64,000 bases of DNA from CALMFG01 sp963674805. Its GTDB lineage: Bacteria; Bacillota; Clostridia; Christensenellales; CALMFG01. The stretch's first letter is position 1, and each line of letters starts with the position of its first letter. A program made the position numbers and the translations under genes. Shown here piece after piece: positions 16,689 through 24,777 of this stretch. The notes beneath the pieces are model-generated. The model worked only from the letters and a program-made list of their open reading frames with translations, had not been told where the DNA came from and did not search any database. The stretch covers positions 248,001-312,000 of the forward strand of contig CAXXNY010000021.1 in NCBI GenBank assembly GCA_963674805.2, read 5' to 3'.

Positions 16689-17525
16689 TTAATCGAATTT
16701 CAGACTGATATCAAGCGCTTTTACCGAATGGGTCAGTGCACCGATAGAGATAATATCCACGCCGGTCGCCGCAACTTCGGCCAAATCTTTTTCGCCCATA
16801 TTACCGGAGGCTTCCAGCAGTGCGCGTCCGGCAGTCTGTGCCACTGCCTGCTTCATGGTTGCGTTATCCATATTATCCAGCATTACGATATCTGCGCCGG
16901 CGTCCAGTGCTTCTTTTAACTGGTCCAAAGACTCGACTTCGACTTCCACCTTCAACGTGTGCGGCGCGTTTGCCTTGGCGGACTTCACCGCGTTAGTGAT
17001 GCTGCCTGCGGCTTTAATATGATTATCTTTGATTAAAATTCCGTCCGCAAGGTTAAACCGATGGTTGGTGCCGCCGCCGGTCTTAACCGCATATTTCTCA
17101 AAGACGCGCAGCCCGGGTATGGTTTTTCGCGTATCTGCAATTTTGGCCGGAAAATCGGCAATCTGCGCAACTGCCTTTCGTGTGTTTGTTGCGATGCCGG
17201 ACAGCCGCTGCATCAGATTCAGCGCCAACCGCTCCCCGGTAAGAATGCCCGCGGCATCTCCGGATACGTGGGCGATGATGTCGCCTTTTTTTACTTCGTC
17301 GCCGTCTTTATAGTGACAATCCAGTACAATATCTTTATCCGCGTATTGAAACACTGCCGATGCAATGTCGAGTCCGCAGAGGATGCCGCCTTCTTTTGCG
17401 ATAAAGCGTCCGGAAATGGTTGTGCCTTCCGGGATGGTGGTTTGGGTGGTGATATCTCCCGTTCCGATATCCTCCGCAAAGGCCCGCGCGATAAAATCAG
17501 TAACTAAATCCCGATTCAGTTTCAT
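16689..17525 (-). CDS. nadC: Nicotinate-nucleotide (quinolinate) pyrophosphorylase, carboxylating
   Basis: 278 residues, normal length. Recognisable blocks include the N-terminal AFAEDIGTGDITTQTTIP, the central TRKTIPGLRVFEKYAVKTGGGTNHRFNLADGILIKDNH block with its PRPP and quinolinate-binding basic residues, and ADIVMLDNM near residue 215. It turns quinolinate and PRPP into nicotinate mononucleotide, third step of de novo NAD synthesis. It is the last gene of nadA-nadB-nadC and follows nadB without a gap. Confidence 0.95.
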   Translation of the reverse strand: MKLNRDLVTDFIARAFAEDIGTGDITTQTTIPEGTTISGRFIAKEGGILCGLDIASAVFQYADKDIVLDCHYKDGDEVKKGDIIAHVSGDAAGILTGERLALNLMQRLSGIATNTRKAVAQIADFPAKIADTRKTIPGLRVFEKYAVKTGGGTNHRFNLADGILIKDNHIKAAGSITNAVKSAKANAPHTLKVEVEVESLDQLKEALDAGADIVMLDNMDNATMKQAVAQTAGRALLEASGNMGEKDLAEVAATGVDIISIGALTHSVKALDISLKFD

Positions 17526-19058
17526 CTAATCCTCCCTGTAATGCGCACCGACGGATTTCTTGCGCTTCTTTGCCGCCTTGATAATGCTCTTTGATACAAC
17601 CGCCATATTATATAATTCCATTTCGGGTATCGTGGATAATTCCTTATTATCCAGCTGATGCACAATCTCGCGCATGCGTGCCAACGCGGTTTTTAGGCCC
17701 TTTCGGTTCCGGATAATGCCGCAGAACTTCACCATAATACCTTTGATATTGTTCTTTTCCTGATTGATATTGATATCCGTTTTTTTCAGCTCAGCCGGCT
17801 GTATCTCCGGCAGTCCGGCCTTTGGCATGTCGATTTTATTATTTATCGACGTTGCGCACCGCCGGCCGAATACGAGGCATTCCAGCGTCGAATTGCTTGC
17901 CAGCCGATTGGCGCCGTGCACGCCTGTGCATGCGGCTTCTCCGCACGCATATAAGCCGCTGACATTCGTGTTTCCCCAAAGATCGGTCTTAATGCCGCCC
18001 ATGGCATAGTGCTGGACAGGACCGACAGGGATGTAGTCTTTGGACATATCAATGTTGCTTTCCATTAACCGCTGAAAGATAGTGGGGAAGCGCTCTTCTA
18101 AAAACGCTTTGTCCTGATGCGTGATATCTAAACTGACGTATGGTAGGGACTGGTTCTCGATCTCGCGGTAGTTTTCCCGTGCGACGATATCCCGCGGCGC
18201 AAGTTCGTTTAACGGATGCCGTCCGACCATATATCGGACGCCCTTTTCATTGCGCAGAACTCCGCCTTCTCCCCGAACCGCTTCGGAAATCAGGAAACAC
18301 TGCCGGTTTCGGCTTTCTTCGCTGTAAAATCCGGTCGGATGAAACTGGACAAACTCCATATCGGCAAGGTTTGCACCCGCCCTGCGCGCCATCGCAATTC
18401 CGTCTCCGGTTGCGACCATCGGATTGGTGGTATAGCGGTAGACCTGGCCGATGCCGCCCGCCGCGATAATAACATGGCTGGTTTTAAACAGATGCCATCC
18501 GTTATGATAAGCTGCAAGGCCGCAGACTTGATTGTTGTTCGTAACGATATCGACAGCGAAGTAGTTTTCCAGCATCGTGATATTGTCATGCTCAGCAACC
18601 AGCCGCTTTAAGATACGGACGATTTCCCGCCCGGTCGCGTCGCCGCCGCTGTGCAGGATACGCCGCCTGCCGTGCCCGCCTTCCATCGTGACTTTCAGCC
18701 TGCCGCTGGTATCCATGTCAAAGTTAATGCCGAGTGAAATCAACTTGTTGATGTCCCATGGGCCTTCCTCGACAATGGTATGCACGGCTTCTTCGTCACA
18801 CATTCCCGCACCGGCTTTGATGGTGTCTTCGTAGTGGTATTCGAAGGTGTCGTCGCTTTCGATCACCACGGCAATGCCGCCCTGTGCCAGCCAGGATGCG
18901 GACGTATTGGTGTCTTCTTTGGTAAAGATGACGCATTTTGTGGATGGTGCCAGATTATATGCCGCATAGAGTCCCGCAATCCCGCTGCCGATGATGGCAA
19001 CGTCGATCTCGTGAACGGTCATTTCACTGAGCGGCAGATTAAACAGATAGCGTCTCAT
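17526..19058 (-). CDS. nadB: L-aspartate oxidase
   Basis: 510 residues. An N-terminal FAD site (VAIIGSGIAGLYAAYN at about 20-35) is followed by SWLAQGGIAVV, the HSGGDATGREI block, RGEGGVLRNEKGVRYM, and the C-terminal YACGEAACTGVHGANRLASNS motif, all typical of NadB rather than succinate dehydrogenase. It oxidises aspartate to iminoaspartate, in anaerobes probably using fumarate as acceptor, and passes it to NadA. It lies between nadA (18-base gap) and nadC. Confidence 0.95.
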   Translation of the reverse strand: MRRYLFNLPLSEMTVHEIDVAIIGSGIAGLYAAYNLAPSTKCVIFTKEDTNTSASWLAQGGIAVVIESDDTFEYHYEDTIKAGAGMCDEEAVHTIVEEGPWDINKLISLGINFDMDTSGRLKVTMEGGHGRRRILHSGGDATGREIVRILKRLVAEHDNITMLENYFAVDIVTNNNQVCGLAAYHNGWHLFKTSHVIIAAGGIGQVYRYTTNPMVATGDGIAMARRAGANLADMEFVQFHPTGFYSEESRNRQCFLISEAVRGEGGVLRNEKGVRYMVGRHPLNELAPRDIVARENYREIENQSLPYVSLDITHQDKAFLEERFPTIFQRLMESNIDMSKDYIPVGPVQHYAMGGIKTDLWGNTNVSGLYACGEAACTGVHGANRLASNSTLECLVFGRRCATSINNKIDMPKAGLPEIQPAELKKTDININQEKNNIKGIMVKFCGIIRNRKGLKTALARMREIVHQLDNKELSTIPEMELYNMAVVSKSIIKAAKKRKKSVGAHYRED

Positions 19059-19076
19059 AACAATCCTTTTCTGTGG

Positions 19077-20000
19077 TCAACCGCCGATTTCCAGCATCCG
19101 GTCGAGTGATTTTCTTGATCGGCTGATGATATCCGGATCAAGCATGATGGTATAGGTGTCTTTTCCGGCGTCCAGATCTTCCAGCGAGTGCAGCACGTCT
19201 TCCAGCGTGACTTTTTTCATATCCGCGCAGACAAATCCGTTGGCCGCAACGATGAATTCTTTATCAGGATTTTGCCGTTTCAGTTCATGCAAAATGCCTT
19301 CTTCGGTGCCGATGATGAACTGCTGGTGCGATGATTCGGTGGCATACCGGATAATCTGTGCGGTGCTGCCGACAAAGTCCGCTAAATCCGCCACTTCCTT
19401 TTTGCATTCGGGATGCACCAGGAACAGGGCATCCGGATACTGCGCCTTAACAGCGAGAATCTCTTCGGCTGTGATGAGATGGTGAACGGGGCAGTAGCCG
19501 TCGTATAAAATCATCTCTTTATCCGGACACTGGGCGCCTACATAGCCGCCGAGATTGACATCCGGCAGAAAGACGACCTGTTTTTCTTTAAGGTTGTTGA
19601 CAATATTAACCGCATTGGACGACGTACAGCACACGTCACATTCCGCCTTCACCTCGGCTGATGTGTTGACATAACAGACGACTGCGGCCTCCGGGTACCG
19701 GGCCTTTAAAGCCTTGACATCCTCGGCTGTTGCCATATCCGCCATGGGGCATCCGGCGTCTAAGTCCGGCAGAATCACGGTTTTTTCCGGATTCAGGATT
19801 TTTGCGCTTTCCGCCATAAAGAGCACACCGCAGAAGACGACAACATCAGCGTTGGTTTCCGCGCTCTTTTTTGCCAGCCCATATGAATCGCCCACCATGT
19901 CCGCGATGTCCTGGACATCTCCCGGTTGGTAGAAATGCGATAAAATCAGCACATTATGCTTTTTTCTTAATTCATTTATTTTTTCTTGTATAGTACTCAT
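19077..20000 (-). CDS. nadA: Quinolinate synthase
   Basis: 307 residues from the ATG at 20000, which has GGAGGAG just upstream; a TTG at 20012 lies inside that site. The three cluster cysteines are visible in VVCYVNTSAEVKAE, HPECKKEV and NGFVCADMKK, and LSHFYQPGDVQDIAD and DAGCPMAD are family blocks. It condenses iminoaspartate with dihydroxyacetone phosphate on an oxygen-labile [4Fe-4S] cluster. It is the first gene of the operon. Confidence 0.95.
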   Translation of the reverse strand: MSTIQEKINELRKKHNVLILSHFYQPGDVQDIADMVGDSYGLAKKSAETNADVVVFCGVLFMAESAKILNPEKTVILPDLDAGCPMADMATAEDVKALKARYPEAAVVCYVNTSAEVKAECDVCCTSSNAVNIVNNLKEKQVVFLPDVNLGGYVGAQCPDKEMILYDGYCPVHHLITAEEILAVKAQYPDALFLVHPECKKEVADLADFVGSTAQIIRYATESSHQQFIIGTEEGILHELKRQNPDKEFIVAANGFVCADMKKVTLEDVLHSLEDLDAGKDTYTIMLDPDIISRSRKSLDRMLEIGG

Positions 20001-20051
20001 GCTCTCCTCCAAAACCTGTCCTTAATTATCTGTCGGGCAGATTTGACTTAT

Positions 20052-20080
20052 ATCATACCACGAAATTTTACGCTTTTCCA
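20052..20080 (-). promoter_or_regulatory. Probable promoter of nadABC
   Basis: Minus strand TGGAAA, 17-base spacer, TATGAT. No convincing NiaR-type operator was seen beside it. Confidence 0.5.
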
Positions 20081-20133
20081 TATTACATCGTAATTTTAAC
20101 TTACACTTAATGGTAGCAAGCATAGGCCGGATA

Positions 20134-20142
20134 TGGTATAAT
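20134..20142 (+). promoter_or_regulatory. Extended -10 promoter of the zinc-ribbon/GNAT pair
   Basis: TGGTATAAT about 29 bases before the GTG start at 20171; no clear -35. Confidence 0.5.
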
Positions 20143-20170
20143 CAGCAACACCGGAAAAGAGGAAAAGCTT

Positions 20171-20539
20171 GTGTTTATCGGCATATTCGGGATCGAAACC
20201 AAAACAAAGACTCTGGGTGATGCGCCGTCAGTAACCTGCCCGGATCACGGTATGACCCGCGGGAGAATTGAACTGGCGTTTACGTATTTTCATTTTTTCT
20301 TTGTTCCGTTGTTCAGGTGGAACCGGGAGTATACGCTGCACCTTAGGTGCGGATGTATATATACGTTGACGCGTGAACAGGCCGAGGCGATTCTGGACGG
20401 CGGACAGGTCCATCTGGGCGATATGACCCGGAAGCATACCGGCCAGCAGGCGGCATATAAGCATTGCGGTGCATGCGGAAAGAATTTTGATTCGAGTTAC
20501 CGCTATTGCCCGTTCTGCGGGACAGAACTGAAACGTTAA
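20171..20539 (+). CDS. Small zinc-ribbon protein
   Basis: 122 residues. A hydrophobic, aromatic-rich patch at residues 37-47 (FTYFHFFFVPLF) and a C-terminal zinc ribbon (CGACGKNFDSSYRYCPFCG at about 98-116) are the only clear features; an earlier Cys-x-Cys at about 60-62 and a Cys near 24 may also bind metal. Proteins of this design are common in Firmicutes and uncharacterised. The start is GTG with a GAGGAAA site. It precedes the acetyltransferase gene by 12 bases, so the two are likely co-transcribed. Confidence 0.7.
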   Translation: MFIGIFGIETKTKTLGDAPSVTCPDHGMTRGRIELAFTYFHFFFVPLFRWNREYTLHLRCGCIYTLTREQAEAILDGGQVHLGDMTRKHTGQQAAYKHCGACGKNFDSSYRYCPFCGTELKR

Positions 20540-20551
20540 GAGGAAAAGCAC

Positions 20552-21103
20552 ATGATTACTTTAAGGCACGCGACGCTTGATGAGCGCCGGACGACTTATG
20601 AATGGTACAGCCATCTGGCATCGCAGGATAACCAAAGCTGCTGGATGATTGGTGACGTCTACAGCTGGGAAGCGTATAAACGTGATTTCGAAGACTTTTA
20701 TTTTGAAGAAGCAGGCCGGAATAAGGGATCAGTGATGATGATCGAAAATGACGGTGAGGACATCGGATGTGTGTGCTATACCTGCTTTCATTTAAAACCG
20801 CATGCCGCGGAGCTGGACATCTGGCTGAAAGATGAGTCGATCACCGGCAAAGGATACGGCACGGAAGCGCTGAAGGCATTGGTGAAATACCTGCATGAAG
20901 AGCGGGATATTGAACGGCTGATTATCCGTCCGCTGAAACGGAATACACGTGCAATCAAGGCATATACGAAAGTCGGGTTCAGGCCGGCCAGTGATACGCG
21001 TGCGGTGATCAGCGCCTATATGAAGGCGCAGTATACCGAGGTGTACGGAGAAGACAGCGAGCACGGTACCGGAACCACAACAATGGTGATGGAACTAAAA
21101 TAA
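20552..21103 (+). CDS. GNAT family N-acetyltransferase
   Basis: 183 residues. The acetyl-CoA pyrophosphate loop is the GKGYGTEAL motif near residue 105 and is followed by LIIRPLKRNTRAIKAYTKVGF, the RimJ/RimL-like end of the fold. The target amine is unknown; related sequences acetylate protein N-termini, aminoglycosides or polyamines. An AGAGGAAAA site precedes the ATG. Confidence 0.85.
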   Translation: MITLRHATLDERRTTYEWYSHLASQDNQSCWMIGDVYSWEAYKRDFEDFYFEEAGRNKGSVMMIENDGEDIGCVCYTCFHLKPHAAELDIWLKDESITGKGYGTEALKALVKYLHEERDIERLIIRPLKRNTRAIKAYTKVGFRPASDTRAVISAYMKAQYTEVYGEDSEHGTGTTTMVMELK

Positions 21104-21116
21104 CGATAAATGATAG

Positions 21117-21141
21117 AAAGGCACGAAAGTGTCTTTTTTTT
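21117..21141 (+). terminator. Rho-independent terminator
   Basis: Eight-base stem AAAGGCAC/GTGTCTTT (one G-U) closed by GAAA, followed by a T-run. Confidence 0.75.
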
Positions 21142-21209
21142 ATGCAAAAAGGGAGTTCGCTGAAAGTCAGCCGGTTTAGGATAAAGCGTAAAAAGAACTG
21201 GAGGGCGAG

Positions 21210-21875
21210 ATGGTCATTAAACTGGGGAACACCGGTGATGCCGTGCTGCGGCTGCAGCATGAGCTGGCGCGGCTGGGCTATGATATTAAGGCGGACGGTA
21301 TATTCGGCAGTAAAACCCTGCGCACTGTGAAAAACTTTCAGCAAACTGCCGGTCTAACGGCGGATGGGATTGCGGACAGCGAAACACTGGCACTCCTGCA
21401 CCAAAGAGCGGAGGCTCTCGGTATTCAGCCGCCCCAAAGCAAACATTTCAATATGGGTTTATTTATTTCCCCAGCCGATATGACAGCTGTTAAGTTTGGC
21501 GTTCCGGAGAAGTACTGGGCAAACATACAAACCGTGATGGAACGGCTGGAGCGGGTGCAGAAAATGGCCGGCTATCCGCTGGTCATTCGTTCGGGCTACC
21601 GGTCTCCCACTTATAACAAACGCGTCGGCGGCGCGGCCAATTCCCAGCATCTTTTTGGCAGGGCTGCGGACATCTATGTGAAGGACTATGCAATAAGCTG
21701 TTCTACGCTGGCCCGCATGATTGATGAAGACCCGGCGCTTAAGGGCTTGTTCGGAGGAATAGGGCTGGGCTCAAAAGTCAATGTGCATGTGGATATCCGC
21801 CCGAGAAAAAATCCGGCGACACCTACGGTGTGGTGGTATGCGCATCAAACATGGAAAGCGTGGGAACGGGCATGA
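21210..21875 (+). CDS. Phage-type endolysin: peptidoglycan-binding domain plus M15-family peptidase
   Basis: 221 residues. Residues 1-65 are a PG_binding_1 domain (GDAVLRLQHELARLGYDIKADG and the FGSKTLRTVKNFQQTAGLTADG repeat). Residues 95-215 are a peptidase M15_3 domain with SGYRSPTYN and the zinc ligands His147 and Asp154 (QHLFGRAAD) and His193 (VHVD). Such enzymes cut peptidoglycan cross-bridges. There is no signal peptide, as expected of a holin-dependent endolysin. The stop overlaps the next start (ATGA), and a holin-like gene follows, so the three form a phage lysis cassette. No other phage gene is nearby. Confidence 0.85.
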   Translation: MVIKLGNTGDAVLRLQHELARLGYDIKADGIFGSKTLRTVKNFQQTAGLTADGIADSETLALLHQRAEALGIQPPQSKHFNMGLFISPADMTAVKFGVPEKYWANIQTVMERLERVQKMAGYPLVIRSGYRSPTYNKRVGGAANSQHLFGRAADIYVKDYAISCSTLARMIDEDPALKGLFGGIGLGSKVNVHVDIRPRKNPATPTVWWYAHQTWKAWERA

Positions 21876-22096
21876 CGACGGAATTTTGGGTGCAGATCAT
21901 TGTCTACGCCGTGACAACGGGCGTTTTTGCCGGAACGACGCTAACGAAAATCGCTTATCTCGAAAGAAAGATGGACAAACACAACGAACTGGTTGAGCGG
22001 ATGGTGAAGGTAGAGCAGTCCGTCAAATCGGCGCACTTGCGTATTGATGTACTGGACAAACCCGCAGCAATCAGGAAAAAGAAAGCGAGGATATAG
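21872..22096 (+). CDS. Small membrane-anchored coiled-coil protein of the lysis cassette (XhlA-like)
   Basis: 74 residues. One membrane helix (residues 6-26) is followed by a charged amphipathic segment (LERKMDKHNELVERMVKVEQSVKSAHLRIDVLD) that looks like a short coiled coil, the design of hemolysin XhlA-type phage lysis accessory proteins. The ATG overlaps the stop of the endolysin gene and the holin-like gene begins one base after its stop. The function is inferred from design and position. Confidence 0.65.
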   Translation: MTTEFWVQIIVYAVTTGVFAGTTLTKIAYLERKMDKHNELVERMVKVEQSVKSAHLRIDVLDKPAAIRKKKARI

Positions 22097-22097
22097 G

Positions 22098-22286
22098 ATG
22101 GACCAGAAGAAATGGAAGAGCCCGGTGGTCTGGGCAAGCTTTGCGGCGCTCGTGGTAGCGTTCTTAACGGATATTTTAGATGTCCGGTTTGATACGGATA
22201 TGGTGAATGGAATGATTAACGGGGCAATTACCCTGCTGATCGGATTCGGCATCCTAAACAATCCAAATTCCAGCCAAACGTTCTAA
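22098..22286 (+). CDS. Holin-like protein, phi-LC3 type
   Basis: 62 residues with two hydrophobic stretches (residues 9-27 and 36-52) separated by FDTD, a basic N-terminus, and an ending GILNNPNSSQTF, like the GIVNNPT ending of phi-LC3 family holins. Holins form membrane pores that let the endolysin out. It is the last gene of the cassette, with a terminator 6 bases after the stop. The ATG at 22098 has AGCGAGG upstream. Confidence 0.7.
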   Translation: MDQKKWKSPVVWASFAALVVAFLTDILDVRFDTDMVNGMINGAITLLIGFGILNNPNSSQTF

Positions 22287-22291
22287 TCAAA

Positions 22292-22317
22292 AGCCTCCTT
22301 AAAAGGAGGTTTTTTTT
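22292..22317 (+). terminator. Rho-independent terminator of the lysis cassette
   Basis: CCTCCTT/AAGGAGG hairpin followed by eight T. Confidence 0.85.
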
Positions 22318-22389
22318 GTACATACCATAAAAGCGCTTCTCATCAGCGTGGCTTCTGTGATATAATCCAAAAAATGTGAGGTGGCATTG

Positions 22390-23259
22390 ATGAAAGAAGT
22401 CTGCTATTACAACGGGAAATTCCTGGCTTATGATGAAGCCAATACAATTGCGGAGGACCGGGGGAACACTTTTGGCGACGGGGTTTATGATGCGATATCC
22501 GCTTTTAACGGCGTACCGTTTAATCTGGACAGGCATGTTGACCGCTTCTTTAACAGTATGGCGGCGATTGATATCCATTCACCTTACTCAAAAGAGCAAA
22601 TTAAAGCCGTGATTATCGAGGCGCTGCAAAAACTCAACCAAAAACAATCGATGGTATATTTTCAAATGACGCGCGGTGCGGATAAACGCCAGCATGTATA
22701 CCCGGAAGGCATGACTGGGAATTTCTATTTGTCGGTCAGGGAAAAACGCAGTTATGCAGAGGAACGTAAAAACGGGGCATGCCTGATTTCTCTGCCGGAC
22801 GACCGCTGGCGCCGGTGCGATATTAAGTCAATCAATCTTTTGGCGAATGTATTGGCGGCGAAGAAAGCGCAGGAAAACGGGTGTATTGAAGCGATACTTA
22901 TCCGTGACGGGAATGCGGCGGAGTGTACGGCCAGCAATGTCTATATTGTAAAAAACGGCACAATCATCACAGAACCGTTAAGTCCGCTTATTTTAAAAGG
23001 CGTATCGCGCAGCTGTCTGCTGGAAGTTATCGCGCCCGAGACGGGAATCCCGGTTGAGGAACGCCACTTTTCGATTGAAGAGGTGTATGATGCCGATGAA
23101 GTCTTTATTACATCGTGCACCAAGCTGGTGCTGCCGATTACCCAAGTGGACGGGAAGAAGATCGGGTACGGCACCCATCCGGTAAGCGATAAGCTGTTCA
23201 ACGCCTATGCCGCATATGCCGAAGCGCAGTGTGGTCCGATTGAACACAAAAATATATAA
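22390..23259 (+). CDS. dat: Class IV aminotransferase, D-amino acid transaminase type
   Basis: 289 residues from the ATG at 22390, six bases after GAGGTG; a GTG nine bases earlier falls inside that site. The motifs are those of D-alanine transaminase: EDRGNTFGDGVYDAI near residue 22, VYFQMTRGADKRQH, the PLP lysine in CDIKSINLLANVLA, and the ECTASNVYIV cofactor loop. It would interconvert D-alanine and D-glutamate with 2-oxoacids, supplying cell wall precursors. A branched-chain transaminase is the alternative, but the RGADKRQH loop argues against it. Confidence 0.8.
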   Translation: MKEVCYYNGKFLAYDEANTIAEDRGNTFGDGVYDAISAFNGVPFNLDRHVDRFFNSMAAIDIHSPYSKEQIKAVIIEALQKLNQKQSMVYFQMTRGADKRQHVYPEGMTGNFYLSVREKRSYAEERKNGACLISLPDDRWRRCDIKSINLLANVLAAKKAQENGCIEAILIRDGNAAECTASNVYIVKNGTIITEPLSPLILKGVSRSCLLEVIAPETGIPVEERHFSIEEVYDADEVFITSCTKLVLPITQVDGKKIGYGTHPVSDKLFNAYAAYAEAQCGPIEHKNI

Positions 23260-23261
23260 AA

Positions 23262-23288
23262 AAACCCCTCATTCGAGGGTTATTTTTT
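23262..23288. terminator. Terminator between convergent genes
   Basis: CCCTC/GAGGG hairpin with A-run before and T-run after. Confidence 0.65.
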
Positions 23289-23295
23289 TAGTGAA

Positions 23296-23877
23296 TTAAA
23301 ATACAATGTTTAACCCGTGGCTGAATAAAATCATAATCGTACCGGCAATCAGATTGCCGATAAAGATGGCGGGCAGCGCCTGTTTTAACCGCAGGTCCAG
23401 CATACCGGCCGCGATTGATCCAGTCCATACGCCTGTGCCGGGCAGGGGGATTGAGACGAAAATCATCAGGGCGATAAAACTCCAAATACCAAACTTACCC
23501 TGCTCCTGCTTGGCATGCGCTTCCATCCGGTCCGCGCGTTTTTGGTCTCTGGGAGAACTGGAAGCACGCAGTTCGGCGATGCGGATTTCCTGATTGGCCT
23601 TATTGACGCGCTGGCTGCTGCGCTCGCCCTTTTTTCTCAGCCATGCGCCGTAACGCTGGAACACCTTGACTTTGCTGTTCTCTAATTTATGCAGAACGGT
23701 CCGGAACATCAGAATGATAAACGGGCTCGGCAAAAACGCGCCGAAAACCGCAACGATAAAAGTCGGGACCAATTCTGTGCCCCAGACATTGACGCCCATG
23801 GGTATTGCGCCTCTCAGCTCAATAACCGGAACGGCTGATACTAGAAAAACGAGTATATACGACCATACTTTAGACAA
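23296..23877 (-). CDS. Small multidrug export protein family (COG2426) membrane protein
   Basis: About 193 residues from the TTG at 23877, which has AAGGCGGA six bases upstream; the frame stays open to a TTG at 23937 without a ribosome site. The segment PVIELRGAIPMG near residue 18 is the family signature (PF06695), followed by three or four membrane helices and a charged cytoplasmic loop rich in Arg, Lys and Glu. The name comes from sequence families, and real transport activity is poorly established. It is monocistronic. Confidence 0.8.
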   Translation of the reverse strand: MSKVWSYILVFLVSAVPVIELRGAIPMGVNVWGTELVPTFIVAVFGAFLPSPFIILMFRTVLHKLENSKVKVFQRYGAWLRKKGERSSQRVNKANQEIRIAELRASSSPRDQKRADRMEAHAKQEQGKFGIWSFIALMIFVSIPLPGTGVWTGSIAAGMLDLRLKQALPAIFIGNLIAGTIMILFSHGLNIVF

Positions 23878-24006
23878 TAAATTTTCCGCCTTTACACATA
23901 CTATGTCTATTCTACTGAAAACTTCCTGTTCGCGCAATAATAAATTTGTTATAATAGGCGTGCATTTTCAGATGTGATATATTGATCAAAAAAGAAGGAT
24001 AATTGC

Positions 24007-24717
24007 TTGAAGACATGTTTAGGAGCAATCAGGAAAGCGTCAACCGCTTTTCAGCTGATTGAAGAAGGGGATACGGTAGCGGTCGGCGTGTCGGGCGGAA
24101 AGGACAGCGTTGCATTGCTGTACGCGCTTTCGGAATACCGCCGTCATTTCTCACCGGTCAAATTCGATTTGATGGGAGTCTGCGTAGACCTTGGAAACAA
24201 GGGATTTGATATCAGCGGGGTCAGCGCAATGGCGGAATCGGCAGGCGTGCCTTTTCATCTCGTGAGAACAGATATTTCGAACATTATCTTTAATATTCGA
24301 AAAGAAAAAAACCCGTGCACACTATGTGCTAAAATGCGCAAAGGTGTATTAATCGAGGAAGCCAAACGCCGGGGCGCCAACAAAATTGCGTTAGGGCATC
24401 ACCGGGATGATTTGCTGGAAACCTTTTTAATGAGCTTGGTCTATGAGGGGCGCCTGTATGCACTGCAACCGAAGACCTATCTCAGCCGTCAGGATATTTA
24501 CCAGATCAGGCCGTTTATTTATCTTGATGAAAAGCACATTAAATCATTTATCAAACGCCACAAGCTCCCGACGGCGGCCAGCCATTGCCCGATTGACGGC
24601 GGAACCAAGCGCGAAGAAGCGAAAGCACTAATTAAAACGATTATGAAAAACAACCCGCATGCGCGGGAGACCATGAGCACGGCAATTACGAATCATCAGA
24701 GTTATCATTTGTGGTAA
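24007..24717 (+). CDS. TtcA-like tRNA 2-thiolation enzyme (PP-loop ATPase)
   Basis: 236 residues. The ATP-binding PP-loop SGGKDS sits near residue 30, and NPCTLCAKMRKGVL near residue 102 gives the CxxC that, with a later Cys, holds the Fe-S cluster in TtcA; the GHHRDDLLETFLM block also fits. TtcA thiolates cytidine 32 of some tRNAs; Firmicutes relatives may act on other sites. The start is TTG with AGAAGGAT seven bases upstream. It is monocistronic with a strong terminator. Confidence 0.85.
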   Translation: MKTCLGAIRKASTAFQLIEEGDTVAVGVSGGKDSVALLYALSEYRRHFSPVKFDLMGVCVDLGNKGFDISGVSAMAESAGVPFHLVRTDISNIIFNIRKEKNPCTLCAKMRKGVLIEEAKRRGANKIALGHHRDDLLETFLMSLVYEGRLYALQPKTYLSRQDIYQIRPFIYLDEKHIKSFIKRHKLPTAASHCPIDGGTKREEAKALIKTIMKNNPHARETMSTAITNHQSYHLW

Positions 24718-24750
24718 AAAAGCCGGTGCCCTATCGGGCACCGGTTTTTG
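24717..24750. terminator. Strong terminator between convergent genes
   Basis: CCGGTGCC/GGGCACCGG hairpin with A-run and T-run. Confidence 0.85.
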
Positions 24751-24777
24751 GAGAATTAATGAAACTATTATGTATTG

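Noticed and set aside
16575..16690. Possible separate small RNA in the gap before nadC
   Set aside because: The AACTGCC/GGCAGTT structure is explained as the terminator of nadABC followed by the superoxide reductase promoter.
21142..21330. 62-codon open frame before and over the endolysin gene
   Set aside because: Starts inside a terminator T-run and overlaps the endolysin in another frame.
22390..23259. Assignment as branched-chain aminotransferase (ilvE)
   Set aside because: The loop and PLP-lysine blocks fit D-amino acid transaminase better, although both share the class IV fold.
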